A stretch of 64,000 bases of DNA from NCBI GenBank assembly GCA_937125455.1, contig CAKZLK010000043.1, positions 310,001 to 374,000 on the forward strand, written 5' to 3'. A program made the position numbers and the translations under genes. The notes beneath the pieces were generated by a model. That model saw only the letters and a program-made list of their open reading frames with translations. It did not search any database and was not told the DNA's origin. Shown here one piece after another: positions 18,082-28,253 of the stretch. Source of the DNA: an uncultured Aequorivita sp. Lineage in GTDB: Bacteria; Bacteroidota; Bacteroidia; Flavobacteriales; Flavobacteriaceae. Each line of letters opens with the position of its first letter. Within the stretch, counting starts at the first letter, position 1.

Positions 18082-18738
18082 TTATCCCCAAAAATAGATT
18101 CTTAAATGCGCTTCAAGATATATCTGGTTTTTTGAAAAACATATTGTTTTCCTACTTAACCTTTTGTAATGGGTTCTGAGCGTTAAGTTCATCCTTTCTA
18201 TTTTGTTCGTACAATATTGAAATCGTTTGTGAATTGCTTTTGGAATAAGCGAAGGATAAATATTTAATCGATCAGTATAAATACTATTGGGTTGGAGTAA
18301 GAGTACCTTATTGATTAAAGGTCGTATTGCCTCTTTTGTTTTTCTGCCAACAAAAAAATCAATCACGCTTTTTGTTTCTCTTTCTATGGCATAGGTAATC
18401 CAAGTGAAGTCCTCTTTTCGTTTTATATATGTCCATAGCTCATCAACTTCATATTTACAGCCAAGCTTATTAAAATATGGAGCTTTAATCTGTTTACTGA
18501 TCTTTAGCATTCTTGATAGAACAGTGTTCTTGGAAATACCAATAATTCTTGAAATACTTAAAATACCACAGCCTTCTCTTAACAGATTTTTAATCAAAGT
18601 ATTCGTTGTGTCTTGGTAAGCAGTATATGAATAGGATTGTTGAAAACAAGCATTACAACTTTTACAAAAATAACGTTGGATCCCATTTCGCTTTCCCCGT
18701 TTTATACAATTTGGTTCTTTACAATTTTTACATTTCAT
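18082..18738 (-). mobile_element. IS1-family transposase
   Basis: The 218-residue product (start ATG 18738) has an N-terminal zinc finger (CKNCKEPNC...YFCKSCNACF), a helix-turn-helix and an IS1-type catalytic domain. The DDE-like residues lie in VDELWTYI, YTDRLNIY and NKIERMNLTLR, with RLSRKTICFSKN near the end. This matches the single-frame IS1 arrangement, and all residues look intact, so the enzyme may be active. The longest frame starts eight codons earlier, but the zinc finger begins at this ATG. I could not define terminal inverted repeats or a target duplication by eye, so the element limits (roughly 18060-18790) are uncertain. Confidence 0.8.
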
Positions 18739-18986
18739 AACACAAATATAATCAAGCACCAATTTGACTCACGTAGCAATATAAAAACCTTATGCTATGG
18801 GTTCTAATAAACTGTCATTATTTCGAAGAACGAGAATGAGCCTTTATTAAGGGACTCATTATCTATTTAATTTGTTGATAATCAATCTTAAAATGCTGTT
18901 TTTTTTCAACAGCACCAGTTTGACCCATTACCTCGGTGGGCGGTTTATGTATTTTTGTTGTTGATATAAGCTTGATATTCTTCTTT

Positions 18987-19508
18987 CTATTCAACCTTAA
19001 ATGTCTCAAAAACTTCGTTTGCAGAATTGAGAAGAGTGGCAAAGTCATCCATTTTAGCGGTATAAGTAATTAGATATGCCTTATTATTTTTAATAAAATA
19101 TACCTGCTTTAATTTTAGCTCTGGTGTATCAGCCATATTGATATTTTGAGGCATTGTATAGACTATCTCCTTGGCCAAGTTACCAGATATTCTTACCTCT
19201 TTGTCGCTCTGAACGGTGTTCCTGCCCAAAGCTTGCTCCATTTGATTTAAGGTAAGGCGATGGTATTCTTCCAACGAAATCGGTTGGGCCGCCAGATCTT
19301 GAACCATGATGTTTATGTTGGGGCTAAAGCTGGATTTATTTCCTTCTTTATTAACGAGCAATGTAACTTCTTGACCACTTTTCAAATCCCAATTATTTGA
19401 GTTGTAATGGAAAGAATATCCTTTTTGAGATTCATATTTTATGGAAGAATCATCCGAACAGCTTATAAAAACAGATAGGAAGAAAAATATATTTAATATC
19501 TTTTTCAT
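18987..19508 (-). CDS. Lipoprotein with a PsbP/DcrB-like domain
   Basis: The 173-residue protein has a lipoprotein signal (MKKILNIFFFLSVFISCSDD, with C17 as the lipidated cysteine). The mature part resembles the PsbP/DcrB/Mog1-like fold: YSFHYNSNNWDLKSG, then a strand-rich body and a C-terminal helix LLNSANEVFETFKVE. It should sit in the outer or inner membrane facing the periplasm. It is the last gene of the leftward Rhs operon, 15 bp after the membrane protein gene. It could be part of immunity, or a separate accessory. Confidence 0.6.
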   Translation of the reverse strand: MKKILNIFFFLSVFISCSDDSSIKYESQKGYSFHYNSNNWDLKSGQEVTLLVNKEGNKSSFSPNINIMVQDLAAQPISLEEYHRLTLNQMEQALGRNTVQSDKEVRISGNLAKEIVYTMPQNINMADTPELKLKQVYFIKNNKAYLITYTAKMDDFATLLNSANEVFETFKVE

Positions 19509-19523
19509 TTTAAATAAATAAGT

Positions 19524-20018
19524 TTAACTTTTGAAAATACAAATCAAAATCAAAATAATAACAAATACTATATAAAGAAAAGAAAAAAACATATTTCCCC
19601 TTCTTTTTTTAATATTCCAAAATTGGTATTTTTCAAAATAGCTTAAATACTTATATCCCTTAAATACAAGCACGTAGCAAACAATATAACCTAAAATACC
19701 ACTTATAAGTATAAAATAAATAGGTATATTCTCATATATTTTAAATATATTATTTATTAAAAAAACCAAGCTGATAAATATTCCTACAAGTGATGCAGCT
19801 AATACTCCACCTGCAATAATAATATTGAAGCCATATTTTTGATCGTTCCAGACTTTTCTCCGCTGATCGTACGGATTCCAATTATGTTTTCGATGATACC
19901 TTTTTATAAATGGTATTTTATATATTAACAAAAAGGGGTTTGCCTTGTTAAACCAATAATCTAATTTGACAAAAAAAAGGTAAAAACAATAATGTATAAT
20001 ATTAAGAAAATCTGACAT
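19524..20018 (-). CDS. Multi-pass membrane protein, putative immunity protein of the Rhs toxin
   Basis: The 164-residue protein has a basic N-terminal region and three clear membrane helices (about 64-90, 96-117 and 143-162). It begins 1 bp after the stop of the Rhs gene whose C-terminal tip is a glycine-rich membrane-active-looking segment. In polymorphic toxin loci this position is normally held by the cognate immunity protein, and membrane immunity proteins go with pore-forming toxins. The function is inferred from position; no family was recognised. Confidence 0.55.
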   Translation of the reverse strand: MSDFLNIIHYCFYLFFVKLDYWFNKANPFLLIYKIPFIKRYHRKHNWNPYDQRRKVWNDQKYGFNIIIAGGVLAASLVGIFISLVFLINNIFKIYENIPIYFILISGILGYIVCYVLVFKGYKYLSYFEKYQFWNIKKRRGNMFFSFLYIVFVIILILICIFKS

Positions 20019-20019
20019 T

Positions 20020-23000
20020 TTATTCTTTATTTACCCATTGAACAAAGGATTCTCCCCACTGCGCGCCATAATACCCCCCAACAGCTGCTCCTGCAAAACC
20101 TACTCCTGCTGCAGTAACAGGGTTAAGTCCTAACGATCCAGCAAGTGTTCCTAATTGTCCGCCTATATATGCTCCAACTAATCCCCCAATTACTCGTCCT
20201 GCTGCCAATTGTGTGTTTCTGCCTATCACATTTCCATCGGCTCGATAGCCATTATATAGATCAACACCGCTCAGTATAGCGACTAAAGCTATATTTGCTT
20301 TACCTAAGGCCGCACTCGTACCTTTGAGGTTTAATCTCGTTTGAGCAGTCCTTTCTACCGCGGAAAATTCTGTATTGGCATATTTATATGTATAATTTTC
20401 TGAATTGTATTTTACTCTTCTTTTTAGAGCATCCATAGTGAGGTTAATCGTGTTACTCGATAAATCATTATCGTTATGATATTGAGTCTTTGACCCTGTT
20501 ATAATAACTTCATCAAGTACCTCAGGATTATTTGGATTTATCACATCTCCGCCTCCGGGACCACCGCCAGAAGATGCCATTCCATCAGCTGCTCCATTGG
20601 ACATATTTACACCTCTACCTGTGTTATCTAACCCTGCATCTTCAACACTATTAAAATTTAGAGACCCGCTACTTCCGCCTCCGCTATTGCTACCACCACT
20701 GCTTGAAAATCCACCAGTAGAAGTATCGGATGTTCCCAATGCATTGGTATCCATAACCAAAAGGCCACTTCCCCCGGCCCCGGGTATTGGTGTCATCCCA
20801 TCAGGGTCAACGAAGAACACGGGATTATCAAAGGCATAATTGTAAGGACTATGCCTTCGCATCGCCTCCGCCAAGGGATCGATGTTCATCCATCTGCCAA
20901 GGGCGGGATCATAATTGCGGGCCCCAAAATCATAACTGTTTATATCAAATTCTGTTTGGTACTCCTTGCCGCCAAACTTATACTTGTAGCTATCACCCAG
21001 AAAAGGATTAACAGGGGTAAGCACAATGCCACCAATAGGCCCATCTTCCCCCTTAAAAACTTTGTGGCCAGTATTGTAGCCCTTGTGCTTCAGCCCGTAG
21101 GGATAATAATGGTCCTCCTCCAAGATAGTGGTCTGGTTGTTGTTGCTGGGGTCCTGAGCATATTTTAGGCGTATGTTGCCCAAATGATCGGTATAGTTAA
21201 ATACGTAACGAAACCCGTAACTGTTCTCCCCGCCAAAGCTAGCCAATACTGCTTTGACATATCCCTCGGCGTGGGGGAAGAAATCCAAAATGTTATTTAT
21301 ATATTGAAAGCCGTCCATATAGTCGGTGGTAGTTATGGTTGTGCCGTCCGTTACCTTTTTCTTTAACTTTATGCCCGTGGCATCGTAAAAATACTCAATT
21401 TTTCCTCCACTTGAAAAAAGAATTTTTGTGGGCAAATTCAAATGGTTATATTCCACAGCCGTAATATTTTTATCGCGATCAAGAATAAGGTTGCCGTAAG
21501 TATCGTACCCAAAGTCATCCGTACTGTCGTTATGGGTGTCATTATAACCCGCGGGGCTTACTTCTAGGTCTTCCACTTTTTTAAGCTTGTTGCCAGTGTC
21601 ATAGCTATATAATAAATCGTCTATCGCTATTACACTGCTGGCACCATCCTCTTCTCCGTTTCGTTCCAAGGAAAGAATATTTCCGTTGCGGTCGTAGCTA
21701 TAATTGGTACTATAGGAATCTGTACGCGGAACGGAGCTGGTAGGCTTTTGGTAGTAGGCAGCCAAAAGCCGATTTTGGTAATCATAGGCATAGCCATACT
21801 TGCGCTGTATGTTGTCGCTACTGGTACGCCAAAAGGTCTCGGAGATGTTGCCGTTGTAGAGTGGCGTTACTGCTCCGTTTATATCATCAGCAACGGTAGT
21901 ATAATTTATCTTAAAGGCAAATAGATCCTGTGGCCCACCGCCAGGCTGGGCAAGGTTCACGATGTTGTTGATGTCCGTGAGCCAGCCACGGACGTTGTAT
22001 TTATAATCCACGATTTGCAGTGGTGCAGCCCCAGAGATATCGGTGCCGCCCACTTTTTTGTTTTTAAGGCGACCAAGTGCGTCATATTCGTTTAATGACA
22101 AGAGCTGTTCGGCACCGTTGCCTATTTTGTGGGTGTGCTTTAAGGGTCTGGATTGGTCTGTATAAGTAAAGACATCCTTAATTGTAAGTACTGAAGCTTG
22201 GGCATCCTTTTTGTGCTGGGTGATGGTATATTTTGGGTTGCCGATAAAGTCGAAGTTGGTATCTGTTTGGGTAAAACCAGAGGTAGCATTAGAGCTTTTT
22301 ACACGCACGGGACGTGCTTTTTTGTCGTACAGGGAGTAAGAGCTGATGCCATTTGTCTGTCCTGCTGTTTCGAGTTCCCTGACCCAACTGCCTGTTGGCA
22401 GGCCTTTGGGTTTTATAGAGTTGTTGTAAAGTACGTAGATATCACCTTCACCAACGGTGGTGGGGATAGTTGAGGGCGCACCCGTATAATCATAATCGTC
22501 ATAATAGTTTATGGTAAGCACGTGGTAGCCCGAGGTTGGCGGTACTTGGTTTGAGTAGCTGAAATTAACATTGTTTACGCTGCTGTTCCCGGGGATGCGC
22601 ACCTCTGAGATATAGGTAGGCAAGGCATTTGCCAGAGCCTCCCGTTGTGAAGGGTTTACCGTGCCCTGTTTCCAAAGGGTATAAGCCACGCGGTTAAAAA
22701 TGTCATATTTGGTATGGAGCCAGCCCTCGGCCTGGTCGCCAAAAGGGGAAAGGGCGGGGCCAGTGGCGATGAGACGGTCCAAAGCATCATAGACCATATA
22801 TTCCCAGTGCTTGCCGGGTATTTTTTTGGCTATCAAACGGTTGCGGTGGTCGTATTGGTATTGGTAGCCCAGCTCGCCCAAGAGTGTTTGGTTGAACGAA
22901 CCATTGGAGGCTATCTGAGCCGAAAGTTTTGGGGGCAGTACAAAGGTAAGGTTGCCATAGGTATCATAGATGTAATAGGTGTCCATCGTTATTGACCCCG

Positions 23001-23766
23001 TGGAGCTCTTGGTTTCGCCAATGGGAATGTCAAAAGTTCGTTTGAGAACCATCCTGCCCATTTTGTCCTTGAACTGGGTCACCGTTCCCTTGTTGCCATC
23101 GCCAGACTGCCAGTTTTCGTCCTTGGTTACGGTTTTGTAGAGCTGGCCCTCTGGATATTTCTGTTCATAGGTGAGCGTAGGTGTGCTGCCACTGAGCGAT
23201 ACTGAGAAATGGTGTGCCTCGGTGGCGTTATTTGTTTCGTAGGCGAATTTTATTTCGTGACCAGTACCCATATACCATTCATCTCCTGGGGCTGCCTGTT
23301 TCAAAATCCTGTTGAGCGGAGACTCCTCGAATAGTTTTTCACTCCAGGGGTATTGGGTATGACTCGGTGCATTGGTGGTATAAAAGTTCATTGTATTTGC
23401 TTCACCATCACCTGGATCAAGGGCAAGGGAGGCACTCCCCCGTTCATAGGGAAGGTATTCTTTTGGTTGTCTACCGAAACCATCATATTTTAGGGCCGTT
23501 ATAAGATCATCGCCATTGCCCGATTGTTGGTGGGATATTTTTTGCTTGGGGCGACCCAGACCATCTATGTAGGTTACTTCTACAACTGCCTCTTCTGCTA
23601 AGGGGGTTGTAATTGAATTTTCTGTTTCCACTTTATAAGTAGTGGTCTTTACATAGTTTTGGTCAGAATCTTGCCCATAAACAGTATATGAGAGAATAAC
23701 AAGCACTGGAAGAATTAATATTTTAATTCTTGAATCGAAAATTTCTGTGAATTTATTTTTTCCCAT
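20020..23766 (-). CDS. Rhs-repeat protein with variable C-terminal tip (polymorphic toxin)
   Basis: The 1248-residue protein has a hydrophobic N-terminal helix and signal-like end (LVILSYTVYGQ), then a DUF6443-like region (YIDGLGRPKQ). Many YD repeats form the Rhs shell. The conserved core ends with DPALGRWMNIDPLAEAMRRH and YAFDNPVFFVDPDGM at about residues 950-990. Beyond it lies a Gly/Ser-rich linker and a tip of about 150 residues. The tip carries a glycine-zipper-like run (GLVGAYIGGQLGTLAGSLG and GFAGAAVGGYYGAQWG) and no recognised nuclease motif. This suggests a membrane-perturbing toxin. Spacings of 10 bp upstream and 1 bp downstream place it in one operon with its export partners and a membrane immunity candidate. 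Codon use is more G+C-rich than the surrounding DNA. Confidence 0.8.
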   Translation of the reverse strand: MGKNKFTEIFDSRIKILILPVLVILSYTVYGQDSDQNYVKTTTYKVETENSITTPLAEEAVVEVTYIDGLGRPKQKISHQQSGNGDDLITALKYDGFGRQPKEYLPYERGSASLALDPGDGEANTMNFYTTNAPSHTQYPWSEKLFEESPLNRILKQAAPGDEWYMGTGHEIKFAYETNNATEAHHFSVSLSGSTPTLTYEQKYPEGQLYKTVTKDENWQSGDGNKGTVTQFKDKMGRMVLKRTFDIPIGETKSSTGSITMDTYYIYDTYGNLTFVLPPKLSAQIASNGSFNQTLLGELGYQYQYDHRNRLIAKKIPGKHWEYMVYDALDRLIATGPALSPFGDQAEGWLHTKYDIFNRVAYTLWKQGTVNPSQREALANALPTYISEVRIPGNSSVNNVNFSYSNQVPPTSGYHVLTINYYDDYDYTGAPSTIPTTVGEGDIYVLYNNSIKPKGLPTGSWVRELETAGQTNGISSYSLYDKKARPVRVKSSNATSGFTQTDTNFDFIGNPKYTITQHKKDAQASVLTIKDVFTYTDQSRPLKHTHKIGNGAEQLLSLNEYDALGRLKNKKVGGTDISGAAPLQIVDYKYNVRGWLTDINNIVNLAQPGGGPQDLFAFKINYTTVADDINGAVTPLYNGNISETFWRTSSDNIQRKYGYAYDYQNRLLAAYYQKPTSSVPRTDSYSTNYSYDRNGNILSLERNGEEDGASSVIAIDDLLYSYDTGNKLKKVEDLEVSPAGYNDTHNDSTDDFGYDTYGNLILDRDKNITAVEYNHLNLPTKILFSSGGKIEYFYDATGIKLKKKVTDGTTITTTDYMDGFQYINNILDFFPHAEGYVKAVLASFGGENSYGFRYVFNYTDHLGNIRLKYAQDPSNNNQTTILEEDHYYPYGLKHKGYNTGHKVFKGEDGPIGGIVLTPVNPFLGDSYKYKFGGKEYQTEFDINSYDFGARNYDPALGRWMNIDPLAEAMRRHSPYNYAFDNPVFFVDPDGMTPIPGAGGSGLLVMDTNALGTSDTSTGGFSSSGGSNSGGGSSGSLNFNSVEDAGLDNTGRGVNMSNGAADGMASSGGGPGGGDVINPNNPEVLDEVIITGSKTQYHNDNDLSSNTINLTMDALKRRVKYNSENYTYKYANTEFSAVERTAQTRLNLKGTSAALGKANIALVAILSGVDLYNGYRADGNVIGRNTQLAAGRVIGGLVGAYIGGQLGTLAGSLGLNPVTAAGVGFAGAAVGGYYGAQWGESFVQWVNKE

Positions 23767-23776
23767 CTATTAAAGA

Positions 23777-26644
23777 TTATTGTTGTCTATAATGGTATTC
23801 GTTCTCACTCAGTATATTACCATCCTTGTCCTCTACATAATCCAATCTTCCAAATTCGTCATAATGGTAGGTTATCTTTTCCCCCTTGGGGTCTGTTATG
23901 GTTTCAACGCCTGCAAGGGGCTTGTAGGTGTAGGTGGTTAGCATTGCTTTATCATTGATTAGTGATAAGCGCAAGTTATCTAGGGCTCCGGGTAAGGCGC
24001 TGTAAGTGGCGATCTCGACTGCCGCCAGTAGGTTTTGGTCAAGTGCGGCGCGTGTTTTTCCTTCTATCTTGGCCACGGGGTACTGGTTGTTGAGCCCCCA
24101 GATGTAGGTTGTTGCCTCACCGCTCTTTTGGAACACTTGGACGGGTTTGCCATTTTCGTAAAAAATGGTTGACATCTCTTCGTAATCATCAACATAGTTA
24201 AGAGAAGAATTATTACCTACCTCCCCTTTGTTGTACTGGAAGGTTTTTATAACATTGCCCACATTATCGTACTCCATAGCCTGCCCAAAAATCATTGTTT
24301 CTTCGCTCTTGTTGCTGGAAACCTCTTTTTTTATCAAAAGTCCTTTTGGAAAGTCAACGGGAAAACCATATGCGGTGGAAGGATATTTATAAGTCGTGGT
24401 AAGTACTTCTCCTGACTCATCACGATTTCCATAATCATTAAAACCGATACGTGTGTCACGGGTGTCAGTTATTTCTTTTGTTTTTAAAAGCGTATCTGGG
24501 TCATATTCTATCTTTTTTATCGTCGTAACTGGTTTACGGCTTGGTCCGAGATATTCCGTAGAGGCAATAAGTTTTGGCAATAATGCAGAATTGCCATAAT
24601 GTAACAATTTTCTGGGATACTCATTATAACCTAAATTAAAAGATGTATTTACTACGTCGGGAGAATAACATTTCATATCACCCAAAATGTTCCATTCTAC
24701 TGTAAATTGATTCTCTTCAATACCATTGACATAATCTTCAATTTTTATTGGGTTGGGCTGGTTTTCAACAAAAAACATTTTTTGTTTTAAGGCATAATCC
24801 ATTTTATGCTGGAGATCAAAATTCTCTTCATAATAATGTTCTTCTCTATAACTCTTGGAATTTTTAGTGTCTGTGGACGTAACGGTTACTTTATCATAGA
24901 AATAACCTGGTTTGTATTCAGGTGCCGCAGCTACAAAGCTGGCATAGTAAGAAGTTGTATTGCCTTCGATTTTACGTGTGAGGTCCCGATTGTTTAGGCT
25001 AGGGCCAGTAAGACCAGAATATTCATACGTTTTTTTGTTGTAGATTTCTGTACTATTAATGTTCTCTATCTTATGAATACGTAACCCTCCGCAGTATTTG
25101 CCATTCAATTCATTTGGTTCATAATCGAAGAGCGTTGAGCCACCGATAGGATATTGAATCCCTGTTAACATTCCATATATAATCGTTGATGGATTAAGAT
25201 CCCTATTAGTAGAGTTATCGGTAAAATATTGAATGAACGGCTCACCTGGATTTAGGTACGGCACTAATGTCTTTTTATAACCTCCGCTGTAATTATTATT
25301 GAAGTATCCGAAAAAGTCTTGGGAAAAGGAATCTTTTGGAGGCAGCGTTCCATTATTGTAAGAGAATTTATAGCTGGGCTTCTGTATAGAATTATTATAC
25401 TCGTCGTAAACTACCTCATAAAGTTCGTCCAGCCTTAACCGTGGATCCCCACCAGTGAAACGGTCATAGAGAAAATGAAATTCCTTTATCTTGGTTTTCG
25501 AATTATCTGTAAAATCCGAGACCACAATTTTTTCCAGCTTGGTCAACCAGACGCCCGGTGTTGTTATATTGGTGTCGGTGTCATACTCGAAGGTTATGAT
25601 TATATTTCCATTTGGGGATGAGATCGTATCAATCAGCTGTGTATTAAAATTATAGGTAATGTTGGTGTAACCGTAATTTTTAACTGGGGGAGGCGCAGGA
25701 GGACCAGAATCACAAGCATAACCAATTGTGATATGGGAATCCGCCTTTTCTATAACATAGGGATCAATATCAACACTGTGATAACTGAAATTTATTACCT
25801 TGTTGTTCTTGGTTGTAATCTTGGAAAGTTTCCACGCTGTTGGTGGTGTATTTCCATCATCATCCTCCCATATAATGGCCTGGCCAGCTACAAGATCGTG
25901 CTCTGTTCCAAAAGTATACATATTATTGCTTTTTTCGGTGTCTGATAAAAAGAATTCATAAGAATTTCCATACATATCCTTGGCGCCAAAATCGCTAGTA
26001 ATACTTTCATCCCAAAGAATTTTTATGCCATCGGTTTTGTCCTTAATAATTCCGGCGGCGTTAGGATTATAAATAAAACTTCCTGAATTGCCCAAAAAGG
26101 AATAGCCAAATTGGTCAGGGTAATGGTCCGCATTTCTGGCAAAACCATCGTCTACTAGGCTATAAGGGTTTCCTCTCATATCTTTTTGCCATTCCTCAAT
26201 ATCCATAGTAGTACCATAGCTAGCATACCAATTATACGAAAGTGGGCCAAGACCACTCCCGGCAAGAATCCCGTCAAACTCATCAGCTTGGGCCCGGACA
26301 GTGCGCGTAAATTGCCCACCTGCCTCAAGACTCCAACCCAATCCTACGGAAGTGGCCAGATCTCCTACCTTTATACCAGAAGCATTATAGCTTATTGATA
26401 TAGGTACGCTTACCCCATCCATTTCAAAAGTATAGAGCGGGATACTGATATTTGGAACTCCCGTTGCGGTATTAACACTAACCTCCTGGACCTTCCCGAA
26501 AGCAGCCGCGGATGGTGATTTTTGCATTGTTACATTGTTATAATCAATCGTCGTACCTGCTTTTATTTCTTCAAACTGCGCAGAGCTACTTACGCTTATC
26601 ACTAGAGTTCCTAAAAAAGTGAAGAGTATTTTTACTTTATTCAT
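23777..26644 (-). CDS. Secreted Rhs-associated SpvB/TcdB-like protein
   Basis: The 955-residue protein has a signal peptide (MNKVKILFTFLGTLVISVSS, cleavage near SAQ). The N-terminal domain (VNTATGVPNISIPLYTFEMD and ISISYNASGIKVGDLATSVG) resembles the start of SpvB/insecticidal-toxin and flavobacterial Rhs-linked proteins. The end carries a few Rhs-like repeats (ATTYIWGLNNQYPVAKIEG and YHYDEFGRLDYVEDKDGN). It lacks the Rhs core and a toxin tip. It lies between a T9SS protein and the Rhs toxin gene with gaps of 7 and 10 bp. It probably forms part of the shell or delivery complex of that toxin. Confidence 0.7.
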   Translation of the reverse strand: MNKVKILFTFLGTLVISVSSSAQFEEIKAGTTIDYNNVTMQKSPSAAAFGKVQEVSVNTATGVPNISIPLYTFEMDGVSVPISISYNASGIKVGDLATSVGLGWSLEAGGQFTRTVRAQADEFDGILAGSGLGPLSYNWYASYGTTMDIEEWQKDMRGNPYSLVDDGFARNADHYPDQFGYSFLGNSGSFIYNPNAAGIIKDKTDGIKILWDESITSDFGAKDMYGNSYEFFLSDTEKSNNMYTFGTEHDLVAGQAIIWEDDDGNTPPTAWKLSKITTKNNKVINFSYHSVDIDPYVIEKADSHITIGYACDSGPPAPPPVKNYGYTNITYNFNTQLIDTISSPNGNIIITFEYDTDTNITTPGVWLTKLEKIVVSDFTDNSKTKIKEFHFLYDRFTGGDPRLRLDELYEVVYDEYNNSIQKPSYKFSYNNGTLPPKDSFSQDFFGYFNNNYSGGYKKTLVPYLNPGEPFIQYFTDNSTNRDLNPSTIIYGMLTGIQYPIGGSTLFDYEPNELNGKYCGGLRIHKIENINSTEIYNKKTYEYSGLTGPSLNNRDLTRKIEGNTTSYYASFVAAAPEYKPGYFYDKVTVTSTDTKNSKSYREEHYYEENFDLQHKMDYALKQKMFFVENQPNPIKIEDYVNGIEENQFTVEWNILGDMKCYSPDVVNTSFNLGYNEYPRKLLHYGNSALLPKLIASTEYLGPSRKPVTTIKKIEYDPDTLLKTKEITDTRDTRIGFNDYGNRDESGEVLTTTYKYPSTAYGFPVDFPKGLLIKKEVSSNKSEETMIFGQAMEYDNVGNVIKTFQYNKGEVGNNSSLNYVDDYEEMSTIFYENGKPVQVFQKSGEATTYIWGLNNQYPVAKIEGKTRAALDQNLLAAVEIATYSALPGALDNLRLSLINDKAMLTTYTYKPLAGVETITDPKGEKITYHYDEFGRLDYVEDKDGNILSENEYHYRQQ

Positions 26645-26651
26645 AATGCTA

Positions 26652-28253
26652 TCAATTACTTTTTAAAATTTTAACCGATTCCGTGGACTCGTTGGTGGAC
26701 ACGGTAACAATATAGACCCCCACTGGAAGTCCTTGAAGGTCAATGGGCACAGTCCTGCTGTTTATCTCAAAGGACTGTATTTGTTTCCCAGTAATATCAT
26801 ATACGCTTGCATTTCCAGTTTCAAAGTCGTGGTTTACAATAACGTTGGTATATGTTTCCGTTGGGTTTGGAAAAGCTTCCAAACCAACATATCTATCAGC
26901 TTCATCTTCCTTGTCCTTGTCCCGCAGTTTGACCACCCAAAAATCACTGCGGCCATGTCCTGTATTTTTGTCGCGAGAAACCTTACCCTTGGAAGTACCT
27001 GCCAACAAATATCCTCCATCACGGGTCTCCACCAGTTTTTTAAGATTGTCCTCGCCCGCACTGCCCACGGTCTGTCGCCATTTTTCCTCGCCATCTGCAG
27101 CTATTTTCAAGGCAATGAAATCATCGATACCTTTTTTGTCCGAGCGCTTAAGCCCCGTGTTTTCAGTTTTTGCGTGACCGCCCAATAAAAGAGTGCCGTC
27201 CTCGTTTTCCGTAATTGAGGTCAGGATATCGGTTTTTCCAAAATCATAGGTTTGTTGCCAATCCACTTCGCCCGTTTCCGTTATTTTCAATATCCAGAAG
27301 TCGGTGCCCCTGCCGTTGGATCTTTTCTTGTTGCCGGAAGTACCCGAGCTTGAATCTCCGCCTATTAAATAGCCACCATCTTTTGACTCAATAATCGCAT
27401 ACAAATGATCGTCGTTCTCACCGCCAAGGGTACGTTGCCATTGGACTTCTCCATTTTTATCAAGTTTTAATATCCAGTAGTCCCCTTCGCCGAAGGCATC
27501 CTCAGATTTGTTGCCAGATTTAATGGAGTTTGACCAGCCACCAATAATATAGCCCTCGTCCTTGGTGGGCAGGATACTTTCCAGTCGGTCCATATATTGG
27601 CCACCGAAGGTCTTTTGCCATTCCACGTTTCCATTGTTGTCAAGTTTCACTACCCAATAATCAAGACTGCCATAATTGGTCTCGGACTTAAGACCGGAAA
27701 TGGTACTCTCGGAAGAACCTCCGACGATGAACCCATTATCTTTTGTTTGATATATTGCTTTTAGCTCATCCCTTCCCGTGCCTCCGATGGTCTTTTGCCA
27801 TTCCTCGTCTCCCTTGGCGTTTAGTTTGATAATCCAAAAATCCTCCTGCCCGAAATTGTCGTCTTTTTTATCCCCACTTTTCATAGAAGTGGAAGAGCCC
27901 GCGAGGATAAAACCACCATCCTTGGTGTTTTGGATGCTCTGTAAGAAGTCTGCACCTGTGCCGCCAAAATTCTTTTGCCAGTCCATATCGCCCTTCTCAT
28001 CCATTTTCCAGATCCAATAATCAAGGTCTTTTATGTTTTCCTGCTTTTTGTTTCCCGTTTTGCCGGAGAGGGAACTTCCGGCAAGGATAAAACCGTAGTC
28101 GGCCGTGGGCTGGGCATCGAAAAGATATTCGGACTGGATGCCGCCATAGGATTTTTCCCAGAGGATGTCCTGTCCGTAATTTTGGGTGGTGAGGAAAAAG
28201 GATATTCCTGCCAAAAAAAGGAAATACCTTCTGGGTGTACAGTGTTGATTCAT
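26652..28253 (-). CDS. T9SS-sorted beta-propeller-like protein heading the Rhs operon
   Basis: The 533-residue protein has a signal peptide (FLFLAGISFFLTTQNYGQ) and about seven repeats of roughly 58-60 residues. Each repeat reads like WQKTFGGTGxDxLxSIxxTKDGGFIxGGSS and ends in DYWIxKLDxxG, consistent with a beta-propeller. The C-terminal 75 residues form a T9SS type A sorting domain (AFPNPTETYTNV...NVYDITGKQI-like...GVYIVTVSTNESTESVKIL). It should be exported by the type IX system and attached at the cell surface. As first gene of the operon it may carry or display the Rhs toxin. Upstream is a 475-bp region that must hold the operon promoter. Confidence 0.8.
   Translation of the reverse strand: MNQHCTPRRYFLFLAGISFFLTTQNYGQDILWEKSYGGIQSEYLFDAQPTADYGFILAGSSLSGKTGNKKQENIKDLDYWIWKMDEKGDMDWQKNFGGTGADFLQSIQNTKDGGFILAGSSTSMKSGDKKDDNFGQEDFWIIKLNAKGDEEWQKTIGGTGRDELKAIYQTKDNGFIVGGSSESTISGLKSETNYGSLDYWVVKLDNNGNVEWQKTFGGQYMDRLESILPTKDEGYIIGGWSNSIKSGNKSEDAFGEGDYWILKLDKNGEVQWQRTLGGENDDHLYAIIESKDGGYLIGGDSSSGTSGNKKRSNGRGTDFWILKITETGEVDWQQTYDFGKTDILTSITENEDGTLLLGGHAKTENTGLKRSDKKGIDDFIALKIAADGEEKWRQTVGSAGEDNLKKLVETRDGGYLLAGTSKGKVSRDKNTGHGRSDFWVVKLRDKDKEDEADRYVGLEAFPNPTETYTNVIVNHDFETGNASVYDITGKQIQSFEINSRTVPIDLQGLPVGVYIVTVSTNESTESVKILKSN

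Noticed and set aside
18060-18790. Terminal inverted repeats and target duplication of the IS1-family element
   Set aside because: Only a few bases could be paired between the flanks by eye, which is not enough to set the ends.
18863-18986. Minus-strand trace containing PPTEVMGQTGAVEKKQHFKI next to the IS1-family transposase
   Set aside because: It reads like a gene tail and may be a remnant, but it lacks a clear start or family and overlaps the lipoprotein gene frame, so no feature is called.
22198-23000. Plus-strand open frames antisense to the Rhs gene
   Set aside because: They are shadows of the repetitive, more G+C-rich Rhs coding sequence.
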